Shown here: one piece after another, positions 1 through 7,832 of the stretch
How the letters are laid out: every line of letters starts with the position of its first letter
Numbering within the stretch: position 1 is the first letter of the stretch
From: Candidatus Altimarinota bacterium
GTDB taxonomy: Bacteria > Patescibacteriota > Gracilibacteria > UBA1369 > 2-02-FULL-48-14
DNA length: 47,364 bases
NCBI GenBank assembly: GCA_015485665.1
Contig: WFTC01000006.1
Span: 1-47,364, forward strand
Direction of reading: 5' to 3'
Notes under the pieces: generated by a model
The model's input: only the letters and a program-made list of their open reading frames with translations
Database searches by the model: none
Told to the model about the DNA's origin: nothing
Position numbers and translations under genes: made by a program

Positions 1-94
1 ATTTAAGATATTCTAAATCAATTTAACTGAGGCAATATTTACCCATTAAATTAAATTGATGTTCTCAGAGAGTTTTGCTAGATTGGTAGCGCTT

Positions 95-100
95 GATAAT
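95..100 (+). promoter_or_regulatory. putative -10 element before purSL
   Basis: The hexamer GATAAT ends 8 nt before the ATG at 109, so a transcript starting about 7 nt downstream would begin at or just before the start codon. A TTGCTA at 75-80 would be the -35 but the 14-nt spacer is short. An alternative pair is TTGATG (56-61) and TAGATT (79-84) with a 17-nt spacer. Bases 1-108 hold no gene that I can see, so a promoter for the 13-gene run is expected here. Confidence 0.35.
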
Positions 101-108
101 TCTCCTTA

Positions 109-3033
109 ATGAGCTTGGCATTCCGAATTGAAATTCGTCCCGTGATTGAGGATTCTCGCGAGGATATTTTTTTAAAAAAAATTCATGAAGCTGGCTTTAG
201 ATCTGTTGATAAGGTTCAGGTTGCAGATGTGTATACAATAAGCAAAAACTTCTCTAATGAAGAAAAAGAAAAGATTGTAAATACTTTAATAAATCCAATT
301 GTTGAATCTGCATCTTTTTCTTTGCCATTCGCACCTGAAAGTTTTGATTGGGCTGTGGAGATAGCTTATTTGCCGGGGGTTACTGATAATTTGGGTAGAA
401 CTGTGAGGGAGTCAATTGAAGATCTTTTGAAGATTAAATTTTCTTATCCTGAAGAAGATGTTTATTCTTCACAAATTTTGTATTTAAGCGGAGCTTGCAA
501 AGAAGACATACCATCCATTGCTTCTTTATTTTCAAATCCTCTGATTCAAAGTCAAATTTTTAAATCCAAAATGGAATTTGATAATGATGGAGGAATGGAT
601 ATTCGTACAGCAAAAGTTGATCTGGATTTTGATGCAAAAGCGCTCAAGGTAAACTTGAAAATATCTGACGAGGAATTGAATGAAATTGGTAGAAAGGGGG
701 TAAAAGATGAGAAAGGGGTTTTTAGAGGTCCTCTTGCCCTTAGGCCTAGCTACATGAAGGCCATTCAAGCTTATTTCAAATCAAAACAAAGAGAGGCTAA
801 AGATATTGAAATAGAGGCAATTGCTCAGACATGGTCGGAGCATTGCAAGCACACAATATTTTCAAACCCTATTGATGATATAAAGGATGGTATTTTCAAG
901 TACTATATCAAAAGAGCTACTCGAGAAATTCGCCTGAAAAAAGGAGATAATGATTTTTGTGTTTCAGTATTTAATGATAATTCAGGCGGCATAATATTTG
1001 ATGATGAATGGGTTGTGACAGATAAAGCTGAGACTCATAATAGCCCTTCAGCTCTTGAGCCTTATGGGGGTGCGATCACAGGGATTGTAGGGGTTAATAG
1101 AGATGCTTTAGGTTACGGATTGGGTGCAAAGCCTATTATTAACCGTTATGGGTTTTGTTTTGGGGATCCGGATAAAAAAGTCTCTTTATTCAGAGAGAAG
1201 AATAAGAAAAATCCAGCTCTTCAGCCACGTCAAGTAATGGATGGTGTAATTAGAGGTGTAAAAGACGGTGGTAATGAATCCGGCATACCTTCTCCTCAAG
1301 GTTTTCTTTATTTTGATGAGCGTTACAGTGGTAAGCCCCTTGTATTTGCTGGTACCATAGGTCTGATACCCCGTATCTTGCCTGATGGACGCAATAGTGC
1401 TGAGAAATCTGCAAAAGCTGGTGATTTTATTGTTGTCGCAGGTGGTAGAGTTGGAATGGATGGGATTCATGGTGCAACTTTTTCATCTGAGGCAATGAAT
1501 ACAGGAAGTCCTGCAACCGCGGTTCAAATTGGTGACCCCATAACTCAGAAAAAATTAAGTGACTTGATAGTCAAAGAAGCTAGAGATCGTTCACTTTATA
1601 CAAGTATAACTGACTGTGGTGCTGGTGGTATATCTTGCTCAATTTCGGAAATGGCTCGTGAATGCGGAGGGTGCATAGTGGATCTTGAAAAGGTTCCTCT
1701 GAAATATCCAAACATGTCACCTTGGCAAATTTGGATAAGTGAGTCTCAAGAGAGAATGACATTTGCCGTCCCAGAAGATAAAATAGGCGAATTTATGGAC
1801 TTAATGCAAAGTCGTGATGTTGAAGCGGCTGTTGTCGGCAGGTTTACGGATTCCAAGTACTGTATTGTGAAGTATAAAGATGAGATTATTTTTGAGCTTG
1901 AAATGGATTTCTTGCATGAAGGATACCCACGTGAGACTCAAGAAAGCATTTATATTAAAGCTCTGCACAAAGAGCCGGAAATGGATGATTTGACTGAAGC
2001 GAATGATTTGCTTCTGAAGATGCTGAAACGTAAAAATATTGCAGCTTATTCTTTTCTTTCACGCCAATATGACCATGAAGTACAAGGAGGTTCTGTTATC
2101 AAGCCTTTGCAAGGACGTGGCGAGGTGAACGGAACGGCCTCTGTAACACGCCCCATACTTAACTCAAAAAAGGCTGTAGTTATATCTCAAGGTATAAATC
2201 CAAGATACAGCGACATAGACACCTATGCAATGGCGGCGGCTTCTTTAGATGATGCGGTGGCTGCAGCAGTTGCGGTTGGGGGAGATATAGATTATATGGC
2301 ACTCATGGATAATTTTTGTTGGTGCTCTTCGGATGAAGCGCAGCGTTTAGGAGAGCTGAAAGAGGCTGCAAGGGCTTGTTACGACATTGCAACTGCTTAT
2401 GAAACACCTTTCATTTCGGGGAAAGATTCAATGTTTAATGATTTCAAAGGTTTTGATGCTGAGAATAACCCTGTAAAGGTTTCAATACCTCCAACTGTTC
2501 TTGCTTCCACTATCTCTGTAATTCCGGATGCCGAGAAAAGCAACTCTTTAGATTTTAAGTTGGAGGGTGATTTGATTTTTATAATTGGTGAAACAAAATA
2601 TGAGCTTGGAGCTTCTGAATATTATGCTGAACATGATTATATTGGCATGAAAGTTCCCATTGTTGATGTAAATGCGGCACGTGACCGTTATAGACGAATG
2701 TTTCTTGCGTCACAGGCAAATATATTTAACTCTGTCATTCATGTGGACAAAGGTGGTATTGGAGTTGCACTTGCAAAATCTGCAATTGCTGGGCAGATAG
2801 GTGCTAAAGTTCAACTTCCAAATGGACGGCGAGATGTATGGCTTTTTTCAGAAAGTAAGAGTCGTTTTATTGTAAGTCTGCATTCAAGGAAAGAAAAAGA
2901 ATTTACAAAATTATTTCCAGATGCGCTTAAGATAGGTAAGATTGGTGGAGATAGGCTTATTATTGATGGGCTTGTGAATTTGGATCTAAAAACACTCACA
3001 GAGGCTTATCATTCAACCTTTTTAAACTATTAA
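109..3033 (+). CDS. purL: phosphoribosylformylglycinamidine synthase, fused PurS-PurL (PurSL)
   Basis: This is the synthetase subunit of FGAR amidotransferase (FGAR + ATP + Gln to FGAM, cytoplasm, step 4 of purine synthesis). At 974 aa it is longer than Bacillus PurL (about 740) and shorter than the one-chain E. coli enzyme (about 1300). Residues 1-165 look like two consecutive PurS-like halves, followed by the two AIRS-like halves; the glutaminase is separate as purQ. Visible motifs are WSEHCKHT (242-249), ETHNSPS (308-314) and a C-terminal GKDSM. The position that is His in the usual ETHNHPS is Ser here; I recall the same variant in other PurSL-type proteins, so it is probably a subfamily trait. 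The ATG at 109 is the first start; no Shine-Dalgarno is seen. It heads the 13-gene run and abuts purQ with no gap. Confidence 0.95.
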   Translation: MSLAFRIEIRPVIEDSREDIFLKKIHEAGFRSVDKVQVADVYTISKNFSNEEKEKIVNTLINPIVESASFSLPFAPESFDWAVEIAYLPGVTDNLGRTVRESIEDLLKIKFSYPEEDVYSSQILYLSGACKEDIPSIASLFSNPLIQSQIFKSKMEFDNDGGMDIRTAKVDLDFDAKALKVNLKISDEELNEIGRKGVKDEKGVFRGPLALRPSYMKAIQAYFKSKQREAKDIEIEAIAQTWSEHCKHTIFSNPIDDIKDGIFKYYIKRATREIRLKKGDNDFCVSVFNDNSGGIIFDDEWVVTDKAETHNSPSALEPYGGAITGIVGVNRDALGYGLGAKPIINRYGFCFGDPDKKVSLFREKNKKNPALQPRQVMDGVIRGVKDGGNESGIPSPQGFLYFDERYSGKPLVFAGTIGLIPRILPDGRNSAEKSAKAGDFIVVAGGRVGMDGIHGATFSSEAMNTGSPATAVQIGDPITQKKLSDLIVKEARDRSLYTSITDCGAGGISCSISEMARECGGCIVDLEKVPLKYPNMSPWQIWISESQERMTFAVPEDKIGEFMDLMQSRDVEAAVVGRFTDSKYCIVKYKDEIIFELEMDFLHEGYPRETQESIYIKALHKEPEMDDLTEANDLLLKMLKRKNIAAYSFLSRQYDHEVQGGSVIKPLQGRGEVNGTASVTRPILNSKKAVVISQGINPRYSDIDTYAMAAASLDDAVAAAVAVGGDIDYMALMDNFCWCSSDEAQRLGELKEAARACYDIATAYETPFISGKDSMFNDFKGFDAENNPVKVSIPPTVLASTISVIPDAEKSNSLDFKLEGDLIFIIGETKYELGASEYYAEHDYIGMKVPIVDVNAARDRYRRMFLASQANIFNSVIHVDKGGIGVALAKSAIAGQIGAKVQLPNGRRDVWLFSESKSRFIVSLHSRKEKEFTKLFPDALKIGKIGGDRLIIDGLVNLDLKTLTEAYHSTFLNY

Positions 3034-3813
3034 ATGGAAGCAAAAGTAATTGTATTGTCGGGTTATGGTATAAATGGAGAGCAGGAGATGCGCCAAGGTT
3101 TTATATTGGCGGGCGCAGAACGTGTAGATGAAGTACATATAAACGACTTGATTGATAAGTCTTGTTCTTTGCAAGATTACAATATCTTGGCTCTTCCCGG
3201 AGGCTTTTCTTATGGAGACCACACTGGGGCTGGAAAGGCAATGGCTAATCGCATTTTAAATAATTTGGGTGATGAGCTGTTAAAATTCGTAAAACGGAAT
3301 ACTCTTACTTTTGGAATTTGTAACGGATTTCAAATTTTAGTGCAGCTTGGCTTACTTCCGGCTTTGGATGAAAATTATGGGACCAGACAAGCCGCTCTAA
3401 TTCATAATGATAGTCAGCGTTACCAGTGTGAGTGGGTGAAGCTTAAGATAGAGGATTCTCCTTGTGTATTTACAAAGGGGATTGATGAGTTGGAATTGCC
3501 AATAGGTCATGGAGAAGGACACTTTTATATGAGTGAAGAGAATTTGAATAAATTGGAAGAGGATGGCTTGGTTGCACTTCGCTACTTAGGAAGAAATCCA
3601 AATGGCTCATTGCGTGACATTGCAGGTATTTGTGATCCTAGCGGAAGGATTTTCGGGCTTATGCCGCACCCTGATCGTGCACTTTTTTTTACGAACCTTC
3701 CAGATTGGACTCAGAAGAAAGCCCTTTTTCTTGCAGAAGGGAAGAATTTGCCGGAAGAAGGTCCAGGACAAATTATTTATAAAAACGCTGTTAATTATTT
3801 TCATGACTTATAA
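3034..3813 (+). CDS. purQ: phosphoribosylformylglycinamidine synthase glutaminase subunit PurQ
   Basis: This class I glutamine amidotransferase releases ammonia from glutamine for the PurSL synthetase. The 259-aa chain shows the oxyanion region LPGGFSYGD (54-62), the nucleophile Cys96 in GICNGFQ, and the catalytic His212 in MPHPDR. The third triad residue, normally Glu in HPE, is Asp214 here, a conservative change. The chain is a little longer than Bacillus PurQ (about 227 aa), as in the PurSL-partner type. The ATG directly follows the purSL stop codon, implying translational coupling; its 3' end overlaps purN by 11 nt. Confidence 0.95.
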   Translation: MEAKVIVLSGYGINGEQEMRQGFILAGAERVDEVHINDLIDKSCSLQDYNILALPGGFSYGDHTGAGKAMANRILNNLGDELLKFVKRNTLTFGICNGFQILVQLGLLPALDENYGTRQAALIHNDSQRYQCEWVKLKIEDSPCVFTKGIDELELPIGHGEGHFYMSEENLNKLEEDGLVALRYLGRNPNGSLRDIAGICDPSGRIFGLMPHPDRALFFTNLPDWTQKKALFLAEGKNLPEEGPGQIIYKNAVNYFHDL

Positions 3814-4420
3814 AATCGCTGTTCTATCCTCCAGCGGGGGGACTGTTTTGCAAGCTATTATGGATGAATTAAAGTCGGGTAGAATGCCAGGAATAACTTT
3901 TGTTGGTCTTTTTACTGATAAAAAAAACAGCTTAGCTTTAAAGAGGGCTAAAAGTGCAGGATATAAAACATTTTTTTTTGATCCGCAAGGAAAGACTCGT
4001 GTGGAATATGACAGAGAGATGCTTGAAAAATTAAAAGAGCTTAAAGTTGATCTTGTTGTACTTGCTGGGTATATGCGTATTTTGTCTGGATTATTTGTAG
4101 AGAATTACAGAGATAGGATCATAAATGTACATCCATCCTTGCTTCCGGATTTTGCAGGAGGAATGGACATGAGCGTGCATGGAGAAGTTTTAAAGTCTGG
4201 TGTTGAGAAAAGCGGAATGACAATTCATTTAGTGGATGAATCTTTGGATAGAGGGCTTATTTTGATGCAAAGCGAATGCAAGGTTGTAAGTGATGAAACG
4301 CCGACTTCATTAAAAGAGAAGGTGCAAGCTCTTGAGTGTAAAGGTATGGTGGATGTTATAAAAAGATTTGCTGATGGAAGTATTCAAGAATCTATTGAGC
4401 AAAAAAGACTTTGCCTTTAA
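3803..4420 (+). CDS. purN: phosphoribosylglycinamide formyltransferase PurN
   Basis: PurN transfers a formyl group from 10-formyltetrahydrofolate to GAR, giving FGAR, the substrate of PurSL next door. I place the start at the ATG at 3803 (MTYKIAVLSSSGG), giving 205 aa, the usual family length; the open frame runs further upstream but that part lies inside purQ. The catalytic trio is visible: Asn108 and His110 in INVHPSLLP and Asp149 in ESLDRG. The GGMDMSVH segment after HPSLLP is a common variant of the loop. The 11-nt overlap with purQ suggests coupling. Confidence 0.94.
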   Translation: MTYKIAVLSSSGGTVLQAIMDELKSGRMPGITFVGLFTDKKNSLALKRAKSAGYKTFFFDPQGKTRVEYDREMLEKLKELKVDLVVLAGYMRILSGLFVENYRDRIINVHPSLLPDFAGGMDMSVHGEVLKSGVEKSGMTIHLVDESLDRGLILMQSECKVVSDETPTSLKEKVQALECKGMVDVIKRFADGSIQESIEQKRLCL

Positions 4421-4445
4421 ATTTAAAATAATTAACACTTTTAAT

Positions 4446-5414
4446 ATGCTATCCACCAATGTCATTGCTCAGCAAATACCTTATGTTTTGGAAGGCACTG
4501 ATTTTCAAAATCTTGGCAACTTATATAAGGGTAAAGTCAGAGACAATTACACAAAAGGTGATAGGCGCATATTAATTACAAGCGATAGATTGTCAGCATT
4601 TGATAGAATAATCACTCTAATTCCATTTAAAGGGCAAGTTTTAAACCAATTGACAAGGTTTTGGTTTGAGGAGACAAAAGATATTTTTCCGAACTATGTA
4701 AAAGATTATCCTGATCCAAATGTTATTGTTGGCGAGGAGTGTGAGCCTCTTATGGTTGAGATGGTTATAAGAGGGTATATCACAGGCTCAACCTCAACTT
4801 CATTATGGTATAATTATGAGAGAGGTGTTCGTGAAATGGGTGGAAATATACTGCCTGAAGGCTTGAAGAAAAACATGAAATTAAAGGAACCTATCATTAC
4901 ACCTTCAACAAAAGCGGTTCAAGGTGAGCATGACAAAAACATCACTCCGGATGAAATCTTAAAGCAAGGACTGCTAACTCCTCAAGAATGGGATTTTCTT
5001 GCAGATGCAACTCGGAAATTATATGCCAGAGGGGTTGAAATTGCAGCAAAACAAGGAGTAATTTTAGTTGACACAAAGTATGAATTCGGACGCAACAAAG
5101 ACGGAAAGATTATGTTGATTGATGAAGTTCACACTCCTGACTCATCACGATTTTGGCTGGCGGACACTTACGAAGAGAAATTAGCTGCTGGAGAAGAGCC
5201 AGATAACATAAATAAAGAATTTTTAAGGCTTAAATTGGCTGAGCAGGGCTTTATTGGTGATGGAGAAGTGCCTCCTATTTCAGATGAACTACGCATTCAA
5301 ACAGCTCAAAAATACATTGAAGCTTTTGAATTGATTACTGGGCAAAACTTTCATGCCGAGCCGGGAGATGTACTGAGTCGTATAGAATCTAATTTAGCAC
5401 CTTACTTTTCATAA
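4446..5414 (+). CDS. purC: phosphoribosylaminoimidazole-succinocarboxamide synthase PurC
   Basis: SAICAR synthetase condenses CAIR with aspartate using ATP. The start is taken at the ATG at 4446 (MLSTNVIAQQ), 25 nt after purN, giving 322 aa; the open frame continues upstream inside purN. Motifs include KGKVRDNY, TSDRLSAFDR, EMVIRGYITGS, GEHDKNIT and IDEVHTPDSSRFW. The length and these motifs fit the long, yeast Ade1-like form rather than the roughly 240-aa Bacillus form. The purN-purC gap is the largest in the pur run; it is AT-rich and could hold a weak internal promoter, though I see no clear one. Confidence 0.95.
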   Translation: MLSTNVIAQQIPYVLEGTDFQNLGNLYKGKVRDNYTKGDRRILITSDRLSAFDRIITLIPFKGQVLNQLTRFWFEETKDIFPNYVKDYPDPNVIVGEECEPLMVEMVIRGYITGSTSTSLWYNYERGVREMGGNILPEGLKKNMKLKEPIITPSTKAVQGEHDKNITPDEILKQGLLTPQEWDFLADATRKLYARGVEIAAKQGVILVDTKYEFGRNKDGKIMLIDEVHTPDSSRFWLADTYEEKLAAGEEPDNINKEFLRLKLAEQGFIGDGEVPPISDELRIQTAQKYIEAFELITGQNFHAEPGDVLSRIESNLAPYFS

Positions 5415-5416
5415 AC

Positions 5417-5893
5417 ATGATGGTTCCTTTTATTTTAGGGTCAAAAGTGGATATTCCACATGCCAAGAAGATAGCTTCAATTCTGGAGGACTACGGCATA
5501 AGATATAAAATATATGTTGCATCAGCTCATAAAGCTCCTAAAGTGACGCTTGAAATCGTTGAAAAATATAATGAGATGAAAGAGTCAATAGTATTTGTAA
5601 CCATTGCAGGGCGCTCCAATGCTCTGAGCGGTGTTGTAGCTGGCAACTCACATCGTCCGGTCATTGCGTGTCCGCCTTTCAGTGATAAATCTGATTATTT
5701 GATAAATATTCATTCAACCATACAAATGCCAAGTGAAACACCGGTACTTAGCGTTGTTGATCCAAAAAATGCAGCACAAGCAGTTGTACGTATTTTAAGT
5801 CTGACTGATAAAGATTTAGCAAAAAAGGTTAGAAACCATATCAAAGTAATTAAACACGGATTTACTACTGACCATATTGATTTAAATGATTGA
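5417..5893 (+). CDS. purE: class II phosphoribosylaminoimidazole carboxylase PurE
   Basis: This protein resembles class II PurE, the type in the AIRC domain of animal PAICS, which carboxylates AIR directly with CO2 to CAIR. Class-marking segments are SAHK (36-39), where class I has SAHR, and AGRSNAL (64-70) followed by SGVVAGN and PVIACPP, instead of the class I AGGAAHLPG pattern. A class II enzyme would make PurK unnecessary, and there is no purK in this run. The length, 158 aa, is normal. Start is ATG 5417, with a second ATG at 5420; the gap after purC is 2 nt and it overlaps purB by 8 nt. Confidence 0.9.
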   Translation: MMVPFILGSKVDIPHAKKIASILEDYGIRYKIYVASAHKAPKVTLEIVEKYNEMKESIVFVTIAGRSNALSGVVAGNSHRPVIACPPFSDKSDYLINIHSTIQMPSETPVLSVVDPKNAAQAVVRILSLTDKDLAKKVRNHIKVIKHGFTTDHIDLND

Positions 5894-7226
5894 TGCACTT
5901 TCACCACTTGAGGGTCGTTACAAAGACAAAGTTAATGAGCTGCGCCCATTTTTTTCTGAGTCAGGACTAATAAGAAGTAGGATTGCAGTGGAAGTTGAGT
6001 GGCTTATTTACATTGTAAACATTTTGAATTTGGAAGGAACCCAGAGTTTGGATGAAAAAGAAATAAAAGCGTTGCGTAAACTCTACAAAGAATTTCAACC
6101 TGATTTCGCAGATAAAATCAAAGATATTGAATCAAAGACAAACCATGACGTAAAAGCGGTTGAATATTTTTTGCAAGAAGCTTTGGAGGCGCTCAAGCGA
6201 GATAATCTTATTCCATTCATACATTTTGCCTGTACTTCAGAAGATATCAACAACCTTGCTTATGCTCAGATGCTAAAAGGCTCTGTTGTAAAAGTTATAT
6301 TGCCTTTTTTGGAGCTTATATTAAATCAGATAAAAGATTTTGCCGAGCAAACTAAAGATATTGCAATGATGTCTCATACTCATGGGCAAGCCGCATCACC
6401 CACTACTGTAGGCAAAGAATTTAAAAATGTTGCGGCACGTCTTTATCGTCAATTTCAGCAAATGTCACAGATGGATTTTTTAGGGAAAATCAATGGAGCA
6501 ACCGGAAATTTCAATGCACATATAGTCGCGTATCCTGAGATTGATTGGCTTAAGGCATCAAGAAGATTTGTGGAAAGCTTGGATCTTAAATGGCAAGCTT
6601 ATACAACTCAGATTGAACCTCATGATTATCAAGCTGAAATTTATGATTGTATGCGCCGTATTAATGTTATTTTAATTGATTTTAATAGGGATCTTTGGTC
6701 ATACATTTCACGATCTTACTTTAAGCAAAAAATTGTGAAAGGCGAGGTGGGATCTTCCACTATGCCACACAAGGTGAATCCTATTGATTTTGAAAATAGT
6801 GAAGGCAATTTAGGGCTTGCAAATGCAATTTTGAATCATTTATCTAATAAATTACCGATTTCCAGATTACAAAGAGATCTTACAGACAGCACCGTTCAAA
6901 GAAATATAGGAATTGCACTGGCTTATACTTTACTTGGCATGAAGAGCTTAAAAAAAGGACTTGAGAAAATAGAGGTTAATGAAGATAGAATAGTTAAAGA
7001 TCTTGAAGAAAATTGGGCCTTACTTGCTGAGGCTATTCAAACAGTCATGAGGCGCTATGGTGCAAAAGATGCTTATGAGCAGCTTAAAGCACTAACAAGA
7101 GGTTCAGAGATAAATAAAGAAAAAATCCATTCTTTTGTGAAAAATTTAGATATTCCAAGCAGTGCAAAAAAGCGCTTGCTTGATCTGAGCCCCAGCAGCT
7201 ACATTGGTCTTGCTAATCGCATTTAA
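5886..7226 (+). CDS. purB: adenylosuccinate lyase PurB
   Basis: PurB removes fumarate from SAICAR and from adenylosuccinate, so it acts in both IMP and AMP synthesis. The 446-aa chain begins MIDALSPLEGRY, as in the E. coli-type enzyme (about 456 aa). The fumarase/aspartase signature GSSTMPHKVNPIDFEN starts at residue 289, and the active-site His166 lies in HTHGQAASP. It overlaps purE by 8 nt and is followed after 3 nt by dcd. No Shine-Dalgarno is present, so translation probably depends on coupling. Confidence 0.96.
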   Translation: MIDALSPLEGRYKDKVNELRPFFSESGLIRSRIAVEVEWLIYIVNILNLEGTQSLDEKEIKALRKLYKEFQPDFADKIKDIESKTNHDVKAVEYFLQEALEALKRDNLIPFIHFACTSEDINNLAYAQMLKGSVVKVILPFLELILNQIKDFAEQTKDIAMMSHTHGQAASPTTVGKEFKNVAARLYRQFQQMSQMDFLGKINGATGNFNAHIVAYPEIDWLKASRRFVESLDLKWQAYTTQIEPHDYQAEIYDCMRRINVILIDFNRDLWSYISRSYFKQKIVKGEVGSSTMPHKVNPIDFENSEGNLGLANAILNHLSNKLPISRLQRDLTDSTVQRNIGIALAYTLLGMKSLKKGLEKIEVNEDRIVKDLEENWALLAEAIQTVMRRYGAKDAYEQLKALTRGSEINKEKIHSFVKNLDIPSSAKKRLLDLSPSSYIGLANRI

Positions 7227-7229
7227 ATC

Positions 7230-7829
7230 ATGATTCTCTCAGATAGAGATATAAAGAGACAGGTTAAGGAAGGACGTATTGTGGTCAATTCACCCATGAA
7301 TGATCATGAAAAAAATATTTTCGCTTCAAGTTGGGATTTTCGTTTAGGTAAGCACTTCAAAGTATACAAAAAAAGTTGTGTAGCTATTTTGGACCCTCTC
7401 AAGATGGATTCTTTTGGAGATTTAACAAAGCTCTATACCATTGAAAATCCAGGTGAAGCTTTTGTTGTGCATCCAGGTGATTTTGTTTTGGGTGTTACAC
7501 TTGAAAAGGTAAAACTGCCTTTTGATATTGTTGCAAGAGTTGAGGGTAGGAGCTCTTTGGGGAGGCTGGGAATCATTGTACATTCAACTGCAGGTTTTAT
7601 TGATGCCGGATTTGAAGGCACCATAACTCTTGAAATAAGCAACATAAATAATGTGCCTGTGGCCTTATATCCAGGCATGAGAGTATGTCAACTTGCATTT
7701 GAAACTATGAGTTCGCCTGCAGAAGTGCCGTATGGTGAAAAGTCTTCTTCAAAATATCAGGGGCAAGAGCTGCCTGAAGAAAGTAGGATCACAATTGATC
7801 CTGAATTAGTGGAATCTTTAAATTCTTGA
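7230..7829 (+). CDS. dcd: dCTP deaminase, probably dUMP-forming (bifunctional type)
   Basis: This trimeric enzyme deaminates dCTP on the way to dTTP. The 199-aa sequence has the nucleotide-binding motif EGRSSLGR (105-112) and catalytic Glu135 in GTITLE. The segment HSTAGFIDAGF and the ending PYG...SKYQGQ resemble the Mycobacterium tuberculosis and Methanocaldococcus bifunctional deaminase/dUTPase that gives dUMP directly; E. coli Dcd has HVTAHRIDPGW at this place. I therefore favour the dUMP-forming form, as an inference from motifs. It is packed between purB and ileS with 3-nt gaps. Confidence 0.9.
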   Translation: MILSDRDIKRQVKEGRIVVNSPMNDHEKNIFASSWDFRLGKHFKVYKKSCVAILDPLKMDSFGDLTKLYTIENPGEAFVVHPGDFVLGVTLEKVKLPFDIVARVEGRSSLGRLGIIVHSTAGFIDAGFEGTITLEISNINNVPVALYPGMRVCQLAFETMSSPAEVPYGEKSSSKYQGQELPEESRITIDPELVESLNS

Positions 7830-7832
7830 TTT

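Noticed and set aside
5417-5893. Class I PurE (mutase requiring PurK)
   Set aside because: The AGRSNAL and SAHK motifs are class II; class I would show SAHR and AGGAAHLPG.
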